DNA of 64,000 nt from Lineus longissimus (taxonomy: Eukaryota > Nemertea > Pilidiophora > Heteronemertea > Lineidae): NCBI RefSeq assembly GCF_910592395.1, contig NC_088324.1, forward strand, positions 15,774,953-15,838,952, in the 5' to 3' direction. The translations under genes were made by a program, and so were the position numbers. The notes under the pieces were generated by a model. It ran no database searches and was not told the DNA's origin. It saw nothing but the letters and a program-made list of their open reading frames with translations. Shown piece by piece: positions 48,880-60,026 of the stretch; the stretch's first letter is position 1; every line of letters begins with the position of its first letter.

Positions 48880-49566
48880 GGTTGGCACCCTTTAAAGAGA
48901 TTGTGACGCACTGCTTATAGATCCACAGAGTCGATAGTCTAGTATTTACCATTTGAGATAAACAACATTGAAAAGGCACCCAGAGTAGATAGATAGATTC
49001 AGTGATACTTCGAATTCTCTGGTTGGAACGTTGCCTGATCGAGGGTGTTTGCCCCATACATTTACATGTAATACTGGCTAGGTAGTCAGAAAACAGTAAA
49101 CAGTCATCGACGAAAGCTTCTTTCTTCAAACTTCGACAGTGTACGTGTATGACGGCTTAGTTTATGCCGTCTACCTTTTCGGTCTAGACTAGACTATCTA
49201 TAGCAAAGGGGAAACCACGAAGATTTGAAAACTGTAAGTAGTAATCGATGTTACAGGGGGAATATCTCCACCTTGTAGTCGGCAATATTTGTACATATTT
49301 GAAGACTATCTCGTCCTCCTTAGTGAGTCAAATGTCAAAACAACCTATGATCCCCTGGCGCTATTCTTAATCAGTTGTATTCTCTACACTGTATTGAATG
49401 TTGTCTTCATTAAACCATCATATCTGTTTACTACCTTCACGTGTTGTTCAGATATTCTTGTACAAATAAGACGATGTCGTCATCACCTCCATGTTCACAT
49501 TAGAGTATCAGTTACTTTCTACCGCGAGACATGTTTTAGCCTTTTTTGTCACATGATCACATACAG

Positions 49567-49676
49567 GACAGTTTGATGAGGACGATGTTGATGCTGTATT
49601 CAACGCCTCCAAGCGGTGCGAACCCGTAACATCCCTAAAGAAACAAAGTGACATTCGGAAGTTGGCTTATGAACAA
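49567..49676 (+). pseudogene. Possible exon or paralog relic
   Basis: After a CATACAG acceptor an open frame reads QFDEDDVDAVFNASKRCEP... up to a GTAAAA donor. About 120 bases on, ATAATAG precedes a short frame RCIVREFGKILPCRE followed by a stop. Spacing and Cys placement faintly recall exons of genes A and B, but no firm alignment is possible by eye. It could be the remains of a third paralog or chance. Confidence 0.2.
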
Positions 49677-50929
49677 GTAAAAAATGAACAATCTTTATGC
49701 GAATACTAAATTTTCCCTGGCAACTCATTCATCATCTCCAAAAATAAGGACCTCGTCTGATTGAATACATAATTTTTCAAAAGCTGACACTATAATAGGT
49801 GCATTGTGAGAGAATTCGGGAAGATTTTGCCCTGCCGGGAATGAACAAAATGCGAATGTTACTGAAAGAGATTTTGCTCCTCAAAGGACGATAATGTCCC
49901 CGCAGTCTCAGCTTTCACGATGTCAGTAATCTGGTAGAAACACCAATACTCCAAGTATTTTACCCTCTGTCCCGGCGTCTGGTAGGTGCCTTGTCTTACT
50001 CAGACGATAGATGGATATACTATTCTCAGGAAAGCTCCAAGCAGGTAATAACATTGATTGATTCACATCTCAAGACCCATGACATTCGATCTGCATGGAG
50101 ATTGCCTGGTTGTAAATAAGCCATTCTGTTTGTTCGTGCAACTCGGGAGAAGAAATACTGCTGTCCTATTGATGTTTGTTGGCAAGTTGAAGGATAACCT
50201 ACGTCTTTGGGTGATTATATTTGAAGGTTAGTCCAATTAGACTATTGCTTTGCAGATTCTCCGGCGCTCATCGCGAGAAAGGGTGACGGTGTCCAATGTT
50301 GGCACGCCTGAATTTGAAAGCAATCAGTGGCTTACACTGCTGGTTATTTATGTGTGATGACTACGCTAACATAAACCAAACACACCTTTTTTACAACTTA
50401 ACCCCACGACTGTCACTCGCTCCCGGGCTCGACTGACAAATTGCCCATACTTTCGCATTAGGGGCGAAATTACATTGTAAGTTATCCAGCTATTGATCAC
50501 CGAATTTGGACAGTTAGTATAAACCAAGATCACCAGCTCTTACCTCACAACAGACGCGATCGCGTCAGACCCTGCACAGTTCCGGCACGGACAGGCATTT
50601 CCTGAGAGACCCTCGCCATGGGTCGACAGGAAAATGCATGATTCTCACAGGTCCTCACTTCAAACATCAATCAAGTGACATAGGTTTGAAGATGAGTAGG
50701 AACTCTTCCCAACCGCGTGTAGTTGTCCTGCAGTTGTCCTGGTCGAACTTTGAACAAAATCTCATTAGTTTCGCGTCGTGTTCCCTCGAACTCCACACGC
50801 GCGCCAAAAACACCCACTTTGAGTAGAATTTCAGTAGTGGTTTTATATATTTTTAATTGTAGGCAGTCGTTGTTCATGTAAGCCTACTTGATTTCAAGGC
50901 TGTGATTGATGCGGATAATTGATGGCACG

Positions 50930-51015
50930 CGAGTTCGGGGAATTAGCTCCATCAAGGCAAATCAAGGCTTGATCGAGTTCGGGGAACTAGCTCCATCAAG
51001 ACATATCAAGGCTTG
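50930..51015. repeat. 44 bp direct duplication
   Basis: CGAGTTCGGGGAA(T/C)TAGCTC followed by CATCAAG and ATCAAGGCTTG occurs twice, at 50930-50971 and 50974-51015. Confidence 0.85.
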
Positions 51016-51699
51016 TTTCAAGAACTCGGCCAGACGCATCCTCGTAGCCTGTAATATTATACAAGCAATCACTTTTATGAGCCTATTCACTTCCTTTCAT
51101 TGCTGTTAGCAGTTGACCATGATAAATCTGAATATCAAAAAGCCTATTGACTCTAGCAGTCGAACCCTAACCCATTTCGTGATGGTCGGGGCAGCATAAT
51201 TATCATTTAACAACAAATTATCAGCTCATTCGTCCACTGGAGTGGTAGTCGGTCGACACGTTTCGACATTGCAAAAGACGATTTTCGCTTTAAGATGAGC
51301 ATCTGAACGTATGCAGATTGTTGACTTGGACGGTTATTGCAAATGCAAGCTTATTATTGTGTGTTTAGGGGTTAGTCGATATTGCACGAATATATCTAAT
51401 GACAATGCCTATTCATGAGTGACCTAATTTTTTACAAAACGATTGTCAACAACATACTATTTTTAATAGAACGCGTGTATAGAAATGTTTCTCCATGTTG
51501 TTAGATGAAAATACAGCAAGGAAATGAGATTGTCGAGTGCCTGGAAATAGATGTTTTGTGGCTTAGAAGGATAAGAAATGTGGTTAAGTGGCAAGTTTCG
51601 GTCTGGTCGCGATATTTACAGGACAGCAAAGAGGCTTATGATTCAATCGATAGACCTTTCAACTAAAGTCTGTCTCCTCGAAGTCGGCAGTTAGCTTCA

Positions 51700-51990
51700 A
51701 TGTGTCATCGGTTGATGAGGGCAAGATTGCATGGAGAGGTTGATGACATAAACGTTTGCCGCAGACCTTGGGACCAACCATTACAAGGCCCTCTTAAGGG
51801 TTATGATCCTCAGGTAGTGGACAAGTGTGCAGACGGAAAAATCATTTTTGATGTCAGCACCCCATGTTTAAGAATAGCAGTGTCATTTGAAGAACACCAG
51901 TGCTGTGTAGAGTCAGCAAATGCCGCCAGCCTAAAACAAAGGCTACCGGACATTGCCCATCCAAAAAAGCACGATTGCCAGCCAGGATGA
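51700..51990 (+). other. Unassigned Cys-containing open frame (96 codons)
   Basis: An ATG-initiated frame ending in TGA, with text such as VVDKCADGKIIFDV and CLRIAVSFEEHQCCVESA. A short run SLKQRLPDI resembles SLKMRLPDI of gene B exon 9. A CCGCAG at 51764 could be an acceptor. No signal peptide and no recognised domain. It may be a relic exon or a chance frame. Confidence 0.2.
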
Positions 51991-52321
51991 CCTTCCAATG
52001 TCTCCTGGCAATATTTCGAGAGTTCTGATCAGCAGGCCTATGCTTTCCATTTTTTCTCTTTCTTGATTGCTCCCACTATCTGACCTCAGCACAGGTCAAG
52101 GTCATGCCAATGCCAGGTAGACCAAATACCACGAAACGCTTAGTCTATTTAAAGATATGAAATCATGTCCCATGAATGTTGTAAATAATTTTTGCCACTG
52201 TCTCTTCGGCGCTGTGTCCCGGAACTGTGGCCCTCTTGGAACTGAGCCGTCTTGTCTCTTAACTTGAAAACAAGTTTAATTTCAGTCGCCTTATTGAAAT
52301 ATAGAGTTGCTCCTTGGGGCA

Positions 52322-53355
52322 TGTAGATTCTGCCATGGACTCTGTACGGAATCAAGCCGCCCCAGGTGGTGGACCAATCGTTCTGATGAATAAACACTCT
52401 TTATATGATATACGGGCATCTTTATTGATAAATCTTTCTTCGTTCTCTGTCTTACAAATATTTCTAACTCCTTATGTATGTCGTTGATGCCGTAAAAGAC
52501 TGAAAGAAGATGCAACACTTATTTTGAGTTCACAGATCAGAATGAAAGGAAAGAAATCCTAAAGCTAAAGCTAAACCTATCTCCAGAGACAAGGTATAAG
52601 AAACTAGCGTCCTAAAGATATAAAATCATCTATATAACACCAAAGGTGTGATATACTTGTATCAAGCTCAAGAATGGTCTTATAGTAACCAGTTAAGCCA
52701 CTTGTCAAAGGTTATACTAATGAATTAAGATATGAAGTACATATGTGGTGGAGAACAAAGACTCCACATGGCTCATTTTGATGCTCACTTTACATGTCCA
52801 AAATATCTATCTATGAATAACCAGAAGACGGAAATATCACTTCCATGATATTAATAAAGGCATAGCTTATTACATACCGTGTTTGCCGCATTCTGGGGTC
52901 TAGGATTCCGCTGATATATGTTAGATTGAAATTGGCATAAATGTTTCTGATCTATCCAAGACAAGAGCATGTATGAGAAAGGATGGGAGGAAGTTGACTA
53001 TCCCAAATCCTGGACATATAACCAAATAAATACTCCGTAAATCACAGCTAATAATCAAGGAATAAACGAAAGGAAACATCCTGAAATCTAACATGAAAAC
53101 TATTTAAACCCAAACGATGATGTGTTAAACTTAAACCATCATGAAATATACTAAATCAAAAATTGGACTAAATCTTGAAAGGTGTAAGAATCAAGTATTT
53201 CTTAACAGGAAGTGAAGTGGTCCATAGTGCCTACAACCTTGGTGTACCACTCATGCCAGAGTTTGACCCGTCCAAAGTGCTTTCTAAGAGATGCTAACTG
53301 TGAGTCATCTTCAGCCACACAAAATAGAAAACATCTCACATTGCCTGCTGTCACA
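52322..53355 (-). repeat. 3' LTR of the BEL/Pao element
   Basis: Plus-strand ends TGTAGATTCTGCC and GCCTGCTGTCACA. It lies at the 3' end with respect to the minus-strand coding sequence. Same length as its partner. Confidence 0.95.
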
Positions 53356-53368
53356 CTCCCACCCAAAT
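53356..53368 (-). promoter_or_regulatory. Polypurine tract
   Basis: On the minus strand GATTTGGGTGGGAG lies directly against the TG of the 3' LTR. That is the position and composition expected of the plus-strand primer for reverse transcription. Confidence 0.7.
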
Positions 53369-53612
53369 CACCTAAGTGATTTCCACAAAAAAACCTAAAC
53401 TAATCAATCACCAAAGGTAATCCGAGGAATTCCATAACCTTATACTATGTACGTATCCAAAACTGTAATATCTACAAAAACATATAATTGTCGTATGAAA
53501 GAAAAAAAAACTTAAATCTAAACGCAATCTGGAAGGTAATGTGTAAAAGGACACAAAAAAATGAGAATGAGAAGAACTCCCACCCATTGAAGACCAGGAA
53601 GCTATAGGAAAA

Positions 53613-56600
53613 TTAATCAGGCTGATCTGGGGACTTTTCCAGCAACATAATCAACTTGTGGATGGGTCTCTCCAGGAATCGGACCTTGCCCTTGCGCTTC
53701 CCGTCAGCCGTTAGCTCAGCACTAGCCATCCGGAGCTTCACTGTTCTTGTTAGATCATCCTTTCCTTTCTCAGTCGTCTCTACCATTGCCAGCTTCCAGT
53801 CGCATCTTGGTAGGTCTGCGTCATTTAGGATCACTATGTCTCCCACTTCAACGTTTCTTCTTTGCTTCTGCCATTTCTGGCGCTGTTGGAGATTCTGGAG
53901 ATATTCTTTTCTCCATCTTTGCCAAAACTCATTGGCAAGATACTGAACCCTGCGCCATCTCTTCCGGGCATACAGATCCTCCTTGGGGAATACCCCAGGG
54001 GGTGGCATCAAGATGTCTGATTTCATCGTCAGCAACTGATTTGGAGTGATTGGCAGGGGTGCAGTAGGGTCGTTGAGGTTTTCTACAGTCAATGGACGGC
54101 TGTTGATTATCGCCATTACCTCATAGAACAATGTCCTGAGTGAGGAGGTGTCTAGACGGGAATGTGACAATCCTAGGACTACTCTCAGCACGCTGCGGAT
54201 GGTTCGGATCTGTCGTTCCCATACGCCTCCTTTGTGGCTTGATTCTGGGGAGTTCATGACGAATTCGCAATCGCCCTGGAAGTGGGCTTGAATGGTTGCA
54301 TCATCGATCTCTTTCATAGCCTCTTTCAGTTCTTGTCTTGCTCCTACAAAATTAGAACCCCGGTCACACCGGATTAGGCGTACTTTGCCCCTGAGGGCGA
54401 CAAAGCATCGCAGGGCATTCAAAAAGACATCCGTTGTCATGTCATCCAATAACTCTATGTGTATGGCTCTGGAAGCCATACAGGTGAACAGAAGTCCATA
54501 CCTTTTGATGGTCTTGCGCCTTTCTGTCACTTCAAATGGCCCAAAGACATCAATTCCGCAGTATGTGAATGGGGGAGAGGCGTCTAATCTATCTTTAGGT
54601 AGGTCAGCCATCTTCTGGACTTGAGTGGTACCCCTGAAACGTCTGCAAACAACACACTTGAAAATGTGTGAGGAGACCTGGGCAGAGCAACCTGGTATCC
54701 AAAATCCTCTGGCTCTCAACTCATTCATGGTCATTCCTCTGCCCTGATGTGCAGTCTTTTCATGATGATGCTTTATCAGCAGCTCAGCTACGGCAGTCTT
54801 CTTGGGGATGATAGCTGGATGTTTGGCTCTATAATTCAGGTTCGAATGTTTGAGCCTGCCTCCAACTCTCAGGATTCCATCTTCATCTGGGAAGGGGTCC
54901 AAGTTATAGAGCTGGTTGCCCTTCTTCAGATGTTCTCCTCTTTGCAGTTCGTCTATCTCGTCTGCAAAGGCTTCTCTTTGTATGCATAGGATGATGAACG
55001 TCTCTGAAGCTCTTCTTATCTCTGTCAAATCGGGTATACCTTTACCTAGCTTGCGTAAACAACGCTCACGAAGTGTAGATATGGCTGAGAGTAATCTTGA
55101 CCAATCAGAAAACTTCTCAAACCTCTTCAGCATCGCTGTTCTCTCTGTGGCTTTAGTGGCTAGGGCTGTGACCTTCTTGACCTCGGGATCATCGTTTGAG
55201 ATTTCATCATGATCAGGTGTTGAGTCGCTTACCTCAGGGAGTTGCTTTTCCCACAGGAATGCAGGCCCATTGAACCATCTGGAGGTTTCCAGTTCTTCTG
55301 CCTCCAGTCCTCTGGATGCATGGTCCGCTGGGTTGATATCTGTGGCTATGTGGCGCCACTGTCCTGGCTCTGACGACTCTCTTATTCTTTGAACTCTGTT
55401 GGCAACAAAGATTTTGAAGCGGCGTGCTTCATTTTGGATATACCCAAGAACAACCCTGGAGTCTGTCCAATAATAATTCTTCATTTCTTTGATCTTCAAC
55501 TCTTTGTTGAGAAAGTCACTGATCTTTACAGACACTACAGCAGCCTGCAGCTCCAATCTGGGGACTGTTACAGGCTTCAGGGGGGCCACCCTTGCTTTAG
55601 ACATTGCCAATGAGCAGTGAACCCTTTCAATCTCATCCACTAATCTCAGATAGCTGCATTGTCCGTACCCTGTGAGCGATGCGTCCGAGAAATGATGCAA
55701 TTCCATCTGTTTGATGGGTCCAAAATCGGTCGGTTTGAAGCACCTAGGTATTTTTATGGTGGCCAGGCTTACCAGCCCCCGTCTCCATCCCTCCCACTTT
55801 GGGCGAAGCTCATTTGGAAGAGGCTGGTCCCAGTCTGTGCTCTCTCTACAAAGGTGTTGGAGTATCTGCTTACCAGTCAGCAGAAATGGTGCAAGGAAGC
55901 CAAGTGGGTCAAAAACCGAAGATACCATGGACAGGATGCCTCGTCGGGTGAGGGGTTGGTCTTGGATCGTCAGACGGAACTGGAAGACATCAGACTCAAT
56001 ACACCACTGAATGCCAAGGGCTCTCTCTATGGGGAGGTCATCAAGTGACAGATCAAGTTCCATGATATCCTTAGCTCTTTCGGACGGCGGGATGGACTCA
56101 AGCACTTCCCTGCTGTTTGACGCCAGTTTGTGGAGTCTCACGTTTCCTTTCTGGCAGATTGATCTCGCTCCTTTGATGACCTTGATTGCCTCTTCTACTT
56201 CGTCTGTGCTCCCTAAACCATCGTCCATGTAGAAGTTTTCAGCTATGAATGCGGAGGCTTCTGGGCTAAGGTCCTTGAACTGCTCCGCCATATGCCGTAG
56301 TCCATAGATGGCGCACCCTGGTGATGAAACTGCGCCAAAGAGGTGGACCTTCAGACGATAGCTCACTGGTTCTGTCTCAAGGTTTCCACCTTCCCACCAC
56401 AGGAATCTTATGTAATCTTGATGGTCATCTCTGACTCGGAAGCGATGGAACATGCGCTCTATGTCACACATGAATGCGACCTTCCCAAGACGGAAGCGGC
56501 ATAGTACACCCAGGAGCCCATTCAATTGATCTGGGCCCTGTAAGAGATGGTCATTTAGGCTTGTTCCCTGGAATTTAGCTCCACAATCAAAAACTACTCT

Positions 56601-59600
56601 GATCTTCTGTGGTTTTTTGGGATGATACACCCCATGGTGAGGAATATACCAGATTTGTCCCTTTCTATCGCTGTCCTCTGTCGCCCTTTCGGCATCTCCT
56701 TGCTTGATAATGTCTTCCATAAAGGCTGTGTAATCGGCAAAGTATTTGCTGTCTCTTCTAAATCTGCGCTTCAAGTGTTCCAGCCGGACCTTTGCCATGA
56801 AGATATTATAAGGGAGGGTTGGTTTCTTTTCTTTGAAAGGGAGTGGCATGTTGAAGAAGCCGTCCTTTTGCTGGTGGATGCCTTCACTCAGGATCCGAAG
56901 GAACTGGATGTCTTCTTGAGATACGGTGTTTTCTTGTGGTCCATCTTGTTTGAAATCAGCCTCTAATATCTCGGCTAGGTGGAGTGGTCTTAGTGTTGTT
57001 TCCTTGATGCTCGTCTTGAGCACAAACTTTACCGTATTTGGTGTTTCCGGTAGCTGGAGTGTCTCCGGGACCTTGGTTGATACAGCCATGCAAGATAGTC
57101 CTACACTGTCCCCCGAGGGCTGCAGGCAGTCCCCTCCAACAAGGCTCCAGCCAAGGGACGTCTCTATCGCAAAGGGTTCATTACCCTGCCCAAGGATGCT
57201 GGACCTCGGAGCCAGTGCCTGGGGGCAGTCAAAGCCAATCAGCAGCCCCACGTCGATGTCTTGGAGGGGTTGAAGCCTTGTGGCGACCTCTCTGAGGTGG
57301 GGCCACCTTTTGGCCACCTTTGGTGTGGGTATGTTGTCTTCATTCGCTGGTATAAACTCTCTTGAGTAAGCCACCGGGATGGGGATCTTTTCCTTGCTGT
57401 CAAAACCTCTGACCACGAGATGACGGTATTTCTGGCAATTTATTACTCTATCCTTCGTGGTCATCGTGGACAAACTCAACTGGGCTTGTGTGGAATGTGT
57501 CCCCAGCCGGCCTGCAGTGTGACTGAGTATGAAGGAAGTGTCTGATTGTGTGTCCAGTAGAGCATAAACCAATTGCTCTTTGTCAGGATTGTCTGAGCTG
57601 GACACCCAAACTGGCACTATCATGGCACAATTCTGTTTAGCAGTGGGACAGGCTGTCCTCTTGCAGGAAGCTTTCTCTCTCACTGTCTCTGTCGCTTCTT
57701 TTCCATCCTTCATAGGGTCGGGGTTCTTAATTGCTCTCTCTCCCCTTTCCTCATGGAGACTGGTCGGATGTTTCCCATTACAACGCTTGCAAGTGCCGCG
57801 TTTGGGGCACTCCTTCACCATGTGGCCCTTTTTCAGACACCCATAGCAAAAACCTCCGTTCTTGACAATCTCCTGCTTCTCTTGTCTTGATTTTGCGGCA
57901 AGTGAGCGACATTCTTGAATGTAATGTCCCTTTTTTCCGCAGAAGCTGCACACGCTGGTCTGTCCCTGAGCAGCGTAGGTAGTTGTAGTGTTCTTGTTGT
58001 CACCGGTCGTTTTAGTAAGAAGGGTCTTTGCTCCTGGTCCCTTGGTACCCTTCGCCGCGTCTTTGGGGTTAGGCTCCACCGCTGTCTCTGGGGACTTCAG
58101 CGATCCTATGGAAACAACTGGGTCACACGCGATCTCGGCCTCTTCCAGGAGAAAGGTCCTGAAATCTTTGAATGTAGGGTACTCTCTTCTGGTCTTTTTG
58201 ATCTTGTTGACGGTGCGGCCCCACCTGGAAACTATCCAATCTGGAAGCTTTTGGAGTAATTTCCTATTCTCCCAGATATCATTCAACATGTTGAGGCCCT
58301 TCACCTCCTCCTGAGCAATTGCGCACTGCTCTAGGAAATCGGATAATTTCCTGAGTCCTTTGCTGTCTTTTCCAGACAGCTTGGGCCAGGAGTCCAACTT
58401 CTTTCTGAATGCATCAGATACGGCAAAGTCACTGCCGTACCTGTCTTCTAAGATCTCTTTTGCCTTCTCGTAGGCGTTCTCTGAACGAAGAAGAGAGCAG
58501 CCTGCAACCGCTTCTCTTGCCGGGCCTCCTAAATATTTTTTAAGATAGTGTATTCTCTCATGAGATGGTACACCTCGACTCTCTATCAGGCTCTTGAATG
58601 AGGCCATCCAGTCTGGGAAGAGGAGGGGGTCTCCACTGAAGATGGGCGGCTCTGGCACCGGAAGGCGTCCCAGGTTAATTGATGCTGCCAGGGTGTTAGC
58701 GATAAAGGCCAGATCGCTAACCGTCTCTTGCTTTGGGGCAGGTGTCTCCGGTTGGGGAGACCATACTGAGGCTTCAGGCCTCAGGGACGACCCAGGCAAT
58801 CTCTTTGGGTTTTCTGTCTTCGGAGCTCTCCCGCTTGGAGGGTGGAACAAGACTTGAGCCGACTGTTGGACTTGTGCCTGTTTCCTCTGTGTCTCTGTTA
58901 CTGTCACGTGTGGCAAAGGTGACTGCAGCGAGGGTGTTGTCCTTAACTCTCTGAGTGGCTCCATCCGGGTAGCAAGCATGGTCATGGGGTTGACTGGTAG
59001 CCTCTCTGGTTCCCGGGTTGGTTCCATCGGAGTCTGCTGTGCCGACATAGGAGGAACTTGAAACTGCCTGATCTCCGACACGGATGGGGCCTCTTCTTCT
59101 TCGTAGGCCTGAAGACGAGCTTCCTCCATCTTCAGCTCCTTTACCAACTTCTGGCGCTCAAGGGCTCTTTTCAACACGGCCTGCTGAGATTCAGCTTCCG
59201 CCTTTCTCTTTGTTTCATTTAGTTGTAGCTGGAGAATCTGATCCTCGATCATATCCTCCTCATCCTGGACCAACAAAGCCGCTCTTAACGATGCAGTCTT
59301 CGCTGCAGCCTCTCTCCTGGCAAGGGACGCGCTGGATACTGAGGAACTTGACCTCCTTGACCTGATGGACCTGCATGACCTTGATGATCTGGAGTGGGAT
59401 GATGAGCGACCATCTTCGCTGTTCCGATGCTGAGGACTTTCGTTCAGGAATTGGATTAAACCCCTGGCATGTGAGGTGGCCTGATCAACCCCTCTGCGGA
59501 TCTCTGAGGGAGGTGAGCTGAAAGTGGCCCGCACCTCATCGTAATCTCCGGCAATTCTGTCGGAAATTCTGTTTAAATCTGCTACCAGCGTGTCCCGGTA

Positions 59601-60026
59601 ATCTGGGATCAAGCTGAAGTCATAATTGGAGCAGGTGTCATGCGCATACGCTCCAAATTTCTCTAGTTCTCTGAAGGTGTGCCAGAATTTCTGACACACC
59701 TCTTGCCTCTGATTTTCTCTGGCCTTCTCTGTAGGTCGCCGCGTGCGCAAGGATCTGCGCGGACCTTGCGTCGGTTCGCCGGTCCTCCTTTCTGGCTCTC
59801 TTTCTGGTGCTTGTTTCTCATCGGCGTCCTTCTCTACGTCAATCAGCGTGTCAGTGGGCTGTCGGCTCTGCTCTCTGTCAGCTTCATGCTTATGGAATAG
59901 GGCGGGCAAGTCAAAGCTATCTGACTGTTGCTCAAGAGGTCTCTCTTGGGTTCTCTCTTCTGAGGTTTGGGTCTGGGTTCGGTCTCCTTCCTGGGTACTA
60001 GTCTCTGTTGCTGGCAAAGTTTCCAT
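53613..60026 (-). CDS. BEL/Pao gag-pol polyprotein (2137 aa)
   Basis: A single frame without stops. I start it at ATG 60024-60026 (METLPATE...); the frame stays open five codons further but only from TTG. Residues about 1-450 are charged and Ser/Arg- and Gln-rich. A DUF1759-type gag region follows at about 455-600 (PEPPIFSGDPLLFPDW). Two CCHC knuckles are at about 692 (CSFCGKKGHYIQEC) and 725 (CYGCLKKGHMVKEC), with a further CKRC/H motif. The aspartic protease motif LLDTQSDTSFI is at about 820. RT carries YMDD at about 1262, and RNase H has HHFSDAS at about 1445. The integrase has an HH-CC finger (HQGRG..CVVCRR, about 1755-1795) and the catalytic triad in GIDVFGPF, RCDRGSNF and GVWERQIR (about 1822, 1887, 1932). 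A DUF5641-like C-terminal part follows. All catalytic motifs are present, so the copy looks competent. There is no envelope gene. Confidence 0.95.
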   Translation of the reverse strand: METLPATETSTQEGDRTQTQTSEERTQERPLEQQSDSFDLPALFHKHEADREQSRQPTDTLIDVEKDADEKQAPEREPERRTGEPTQGPRRSLRTRRPTEKARENQRQEVCQKFWHTFRELEKFGAYAHDTCSNYDFSLIPDYRDTLVADLNRISDRIAGDYDEVRATFSSPPSEIRRGVDQATSHARGLIQFLNESPQHRNSEDGRSSSHSRSSRSCRSIRSRRSSSSVSSASLARREAAAKTASLRAALLVQDEEDMIEDQILQLQLNETKRKAEAESQQAVLKRALERQKLVKELKMEEARLQAYEEEEAPSVSEIRQFQVPPMSAQQTPMEPTREPERLPVNPMTMLATRMEPLRELRTTPSLQSPLPHVTVTETQRKQAQVQQSAQVLFHPPSGRAPKTENPKRLPGSSLRPEASVWSPQPETPAPKQETVSDLAFIANTLAASINLGRLPVPEPPIFSGDPLLFPDWMASFKSLIESRGVPSHERIHYLKKYLGGPAREAVAGCSLLRSENAYEKAKEILEDRYGSDFAVSDAFRKKLDSWPKLSGKDSKGLRKLSDFLEQCAIAQEEVKGLNMLNDIWENRKLLQKLPDWIVSRWGRTVNKIKKTRREYPTFKDFRTFLLEEAEIACDPVVSIGSLKSPETAVEPNPKDAAKGTKGPGAKTLLTKTTGDNKNTTTTYAAQGQTSVCSFCGKKGHYIQECRSLAAKSRQEKQEIVKNGGFCYGCLKKGHMVKECPKRGTCKRCNGKHPTSLHEERGERAIKNPDPMKDGKEATETVREKASCKRTACPTAKQNCAMIVPVWVSSSDNPDKEQLVYALLDTQSDTSFILSHTAGRLGTHSTQAQLSLSTMTTKDRVINCQKYRHLVVRGFDSKEKIPIPVAYSREFIPANEDNIPTPKVAKRWPHLREVATRLQPLQDIDVGLLIGFDCPQALAPRSSILGQGNEPFAIETSLGWSLVGGDCLQPSGDSVGLSCMAVSTKVPETLQLPETPNTVKFVLKTSIKETTLRPLHLAEILEADFKQDGPQENTVSQEDIQFLRILSEGIHQQKDGFFNMPLPFKEKKPTLPYNIFMAKVRLEHLKRRFRRDSKYFADYTAFMEDIIKQGDAERATEDSDRKGQIWYIPHHGVYHPKKPQKIRVVFDCGAKFQGTSLNDHLLQGPDQLNGLLGVLCRFRLGKVAFMCDIERMFHRFRVRDDHQDYIRFLWWEGGNLETEPVSYRLKVHLFGAVSSPGCAIYGLRHMAEQFKDLSPEASAFIAENFYMDDGLGSTDEVEEAIKVIKGARSICQKGNVRLHKLASNSREVLESIPPSERAKDIMELDLSLDDLPIERALGIQWCIESDVFQFRLTIQDQPLTRRGILSMVSSVFDPLGFLAPFLLTGKQILQHLCRESTDWDQPLPNELRPKWEGWRRGLVSLATIKIPRCFKPTDFGPIKQMELHHFSDASLTGYGQCSYLRLVDEIERVHCSLAMSKARVAPLKPVTVPRLELQAAVVSVKISDFLNKELKIKEMKNYYWTDSRVVLGYIQNEARRFKIFVANRVQRIRESSEPGQWRHIATDINPADHASRGLEAEELETSRWFNGPAFLWEKQLPEVSDSTPDHDEISNDDPEVKKVTALATKATERTAMLKRFEKFSDWSRLLSAISTLRERCLRKLGKGIPDLTEIRRASETFIILCIQREAFADEIDELQRGEHLKKGNQLYNLDPFPDEDGILRVGGRLKHSNLNYRAKHPAIIPKKTAVAELLIKHHHEKTAHQGRGMTMNELRARGFWIPGCSAQVSSHIFKCVVCRRFRGTTQVQKMADLPKDRLDASPPFTYCGIDVFGPFEVTERRKTIKRYGLLFTCMASRAIHIELLDDMTTDVFLNALRCFVALRGKVRLIRCDRGSNFVGARQELKEAMKEIDDATIQAHFQGDCEFVMNSPESSHKGGVWERQIRTIRSVLRVVLGLSHSRLDTSSLRTLFYEVMAIINSRPLTVENLNDPTAPLPITPNQLLTMKSDILMPPPGVFPKEDLYARKRWRRVQYLANEFWQRWRKEYLQNLQQRQKWQKQRRNVEVGDIVILNDADLPRCDWKLAMVETTEKGKDDLTRTVKLRMASAELTADGKRKGKVRFLERPIHKLIMLLEKSPDQPD

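Larger units (their letters stand above)
46432..52316. other. Interval between paralog B and the BEL element
   Basis: No firm gene. Contains a 22 bp minisatellite, a palindromic MITE, two direct duplications and two possible relic exons, listed separately. Other open frames are short and lack splice context. Confidence 0.5.
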
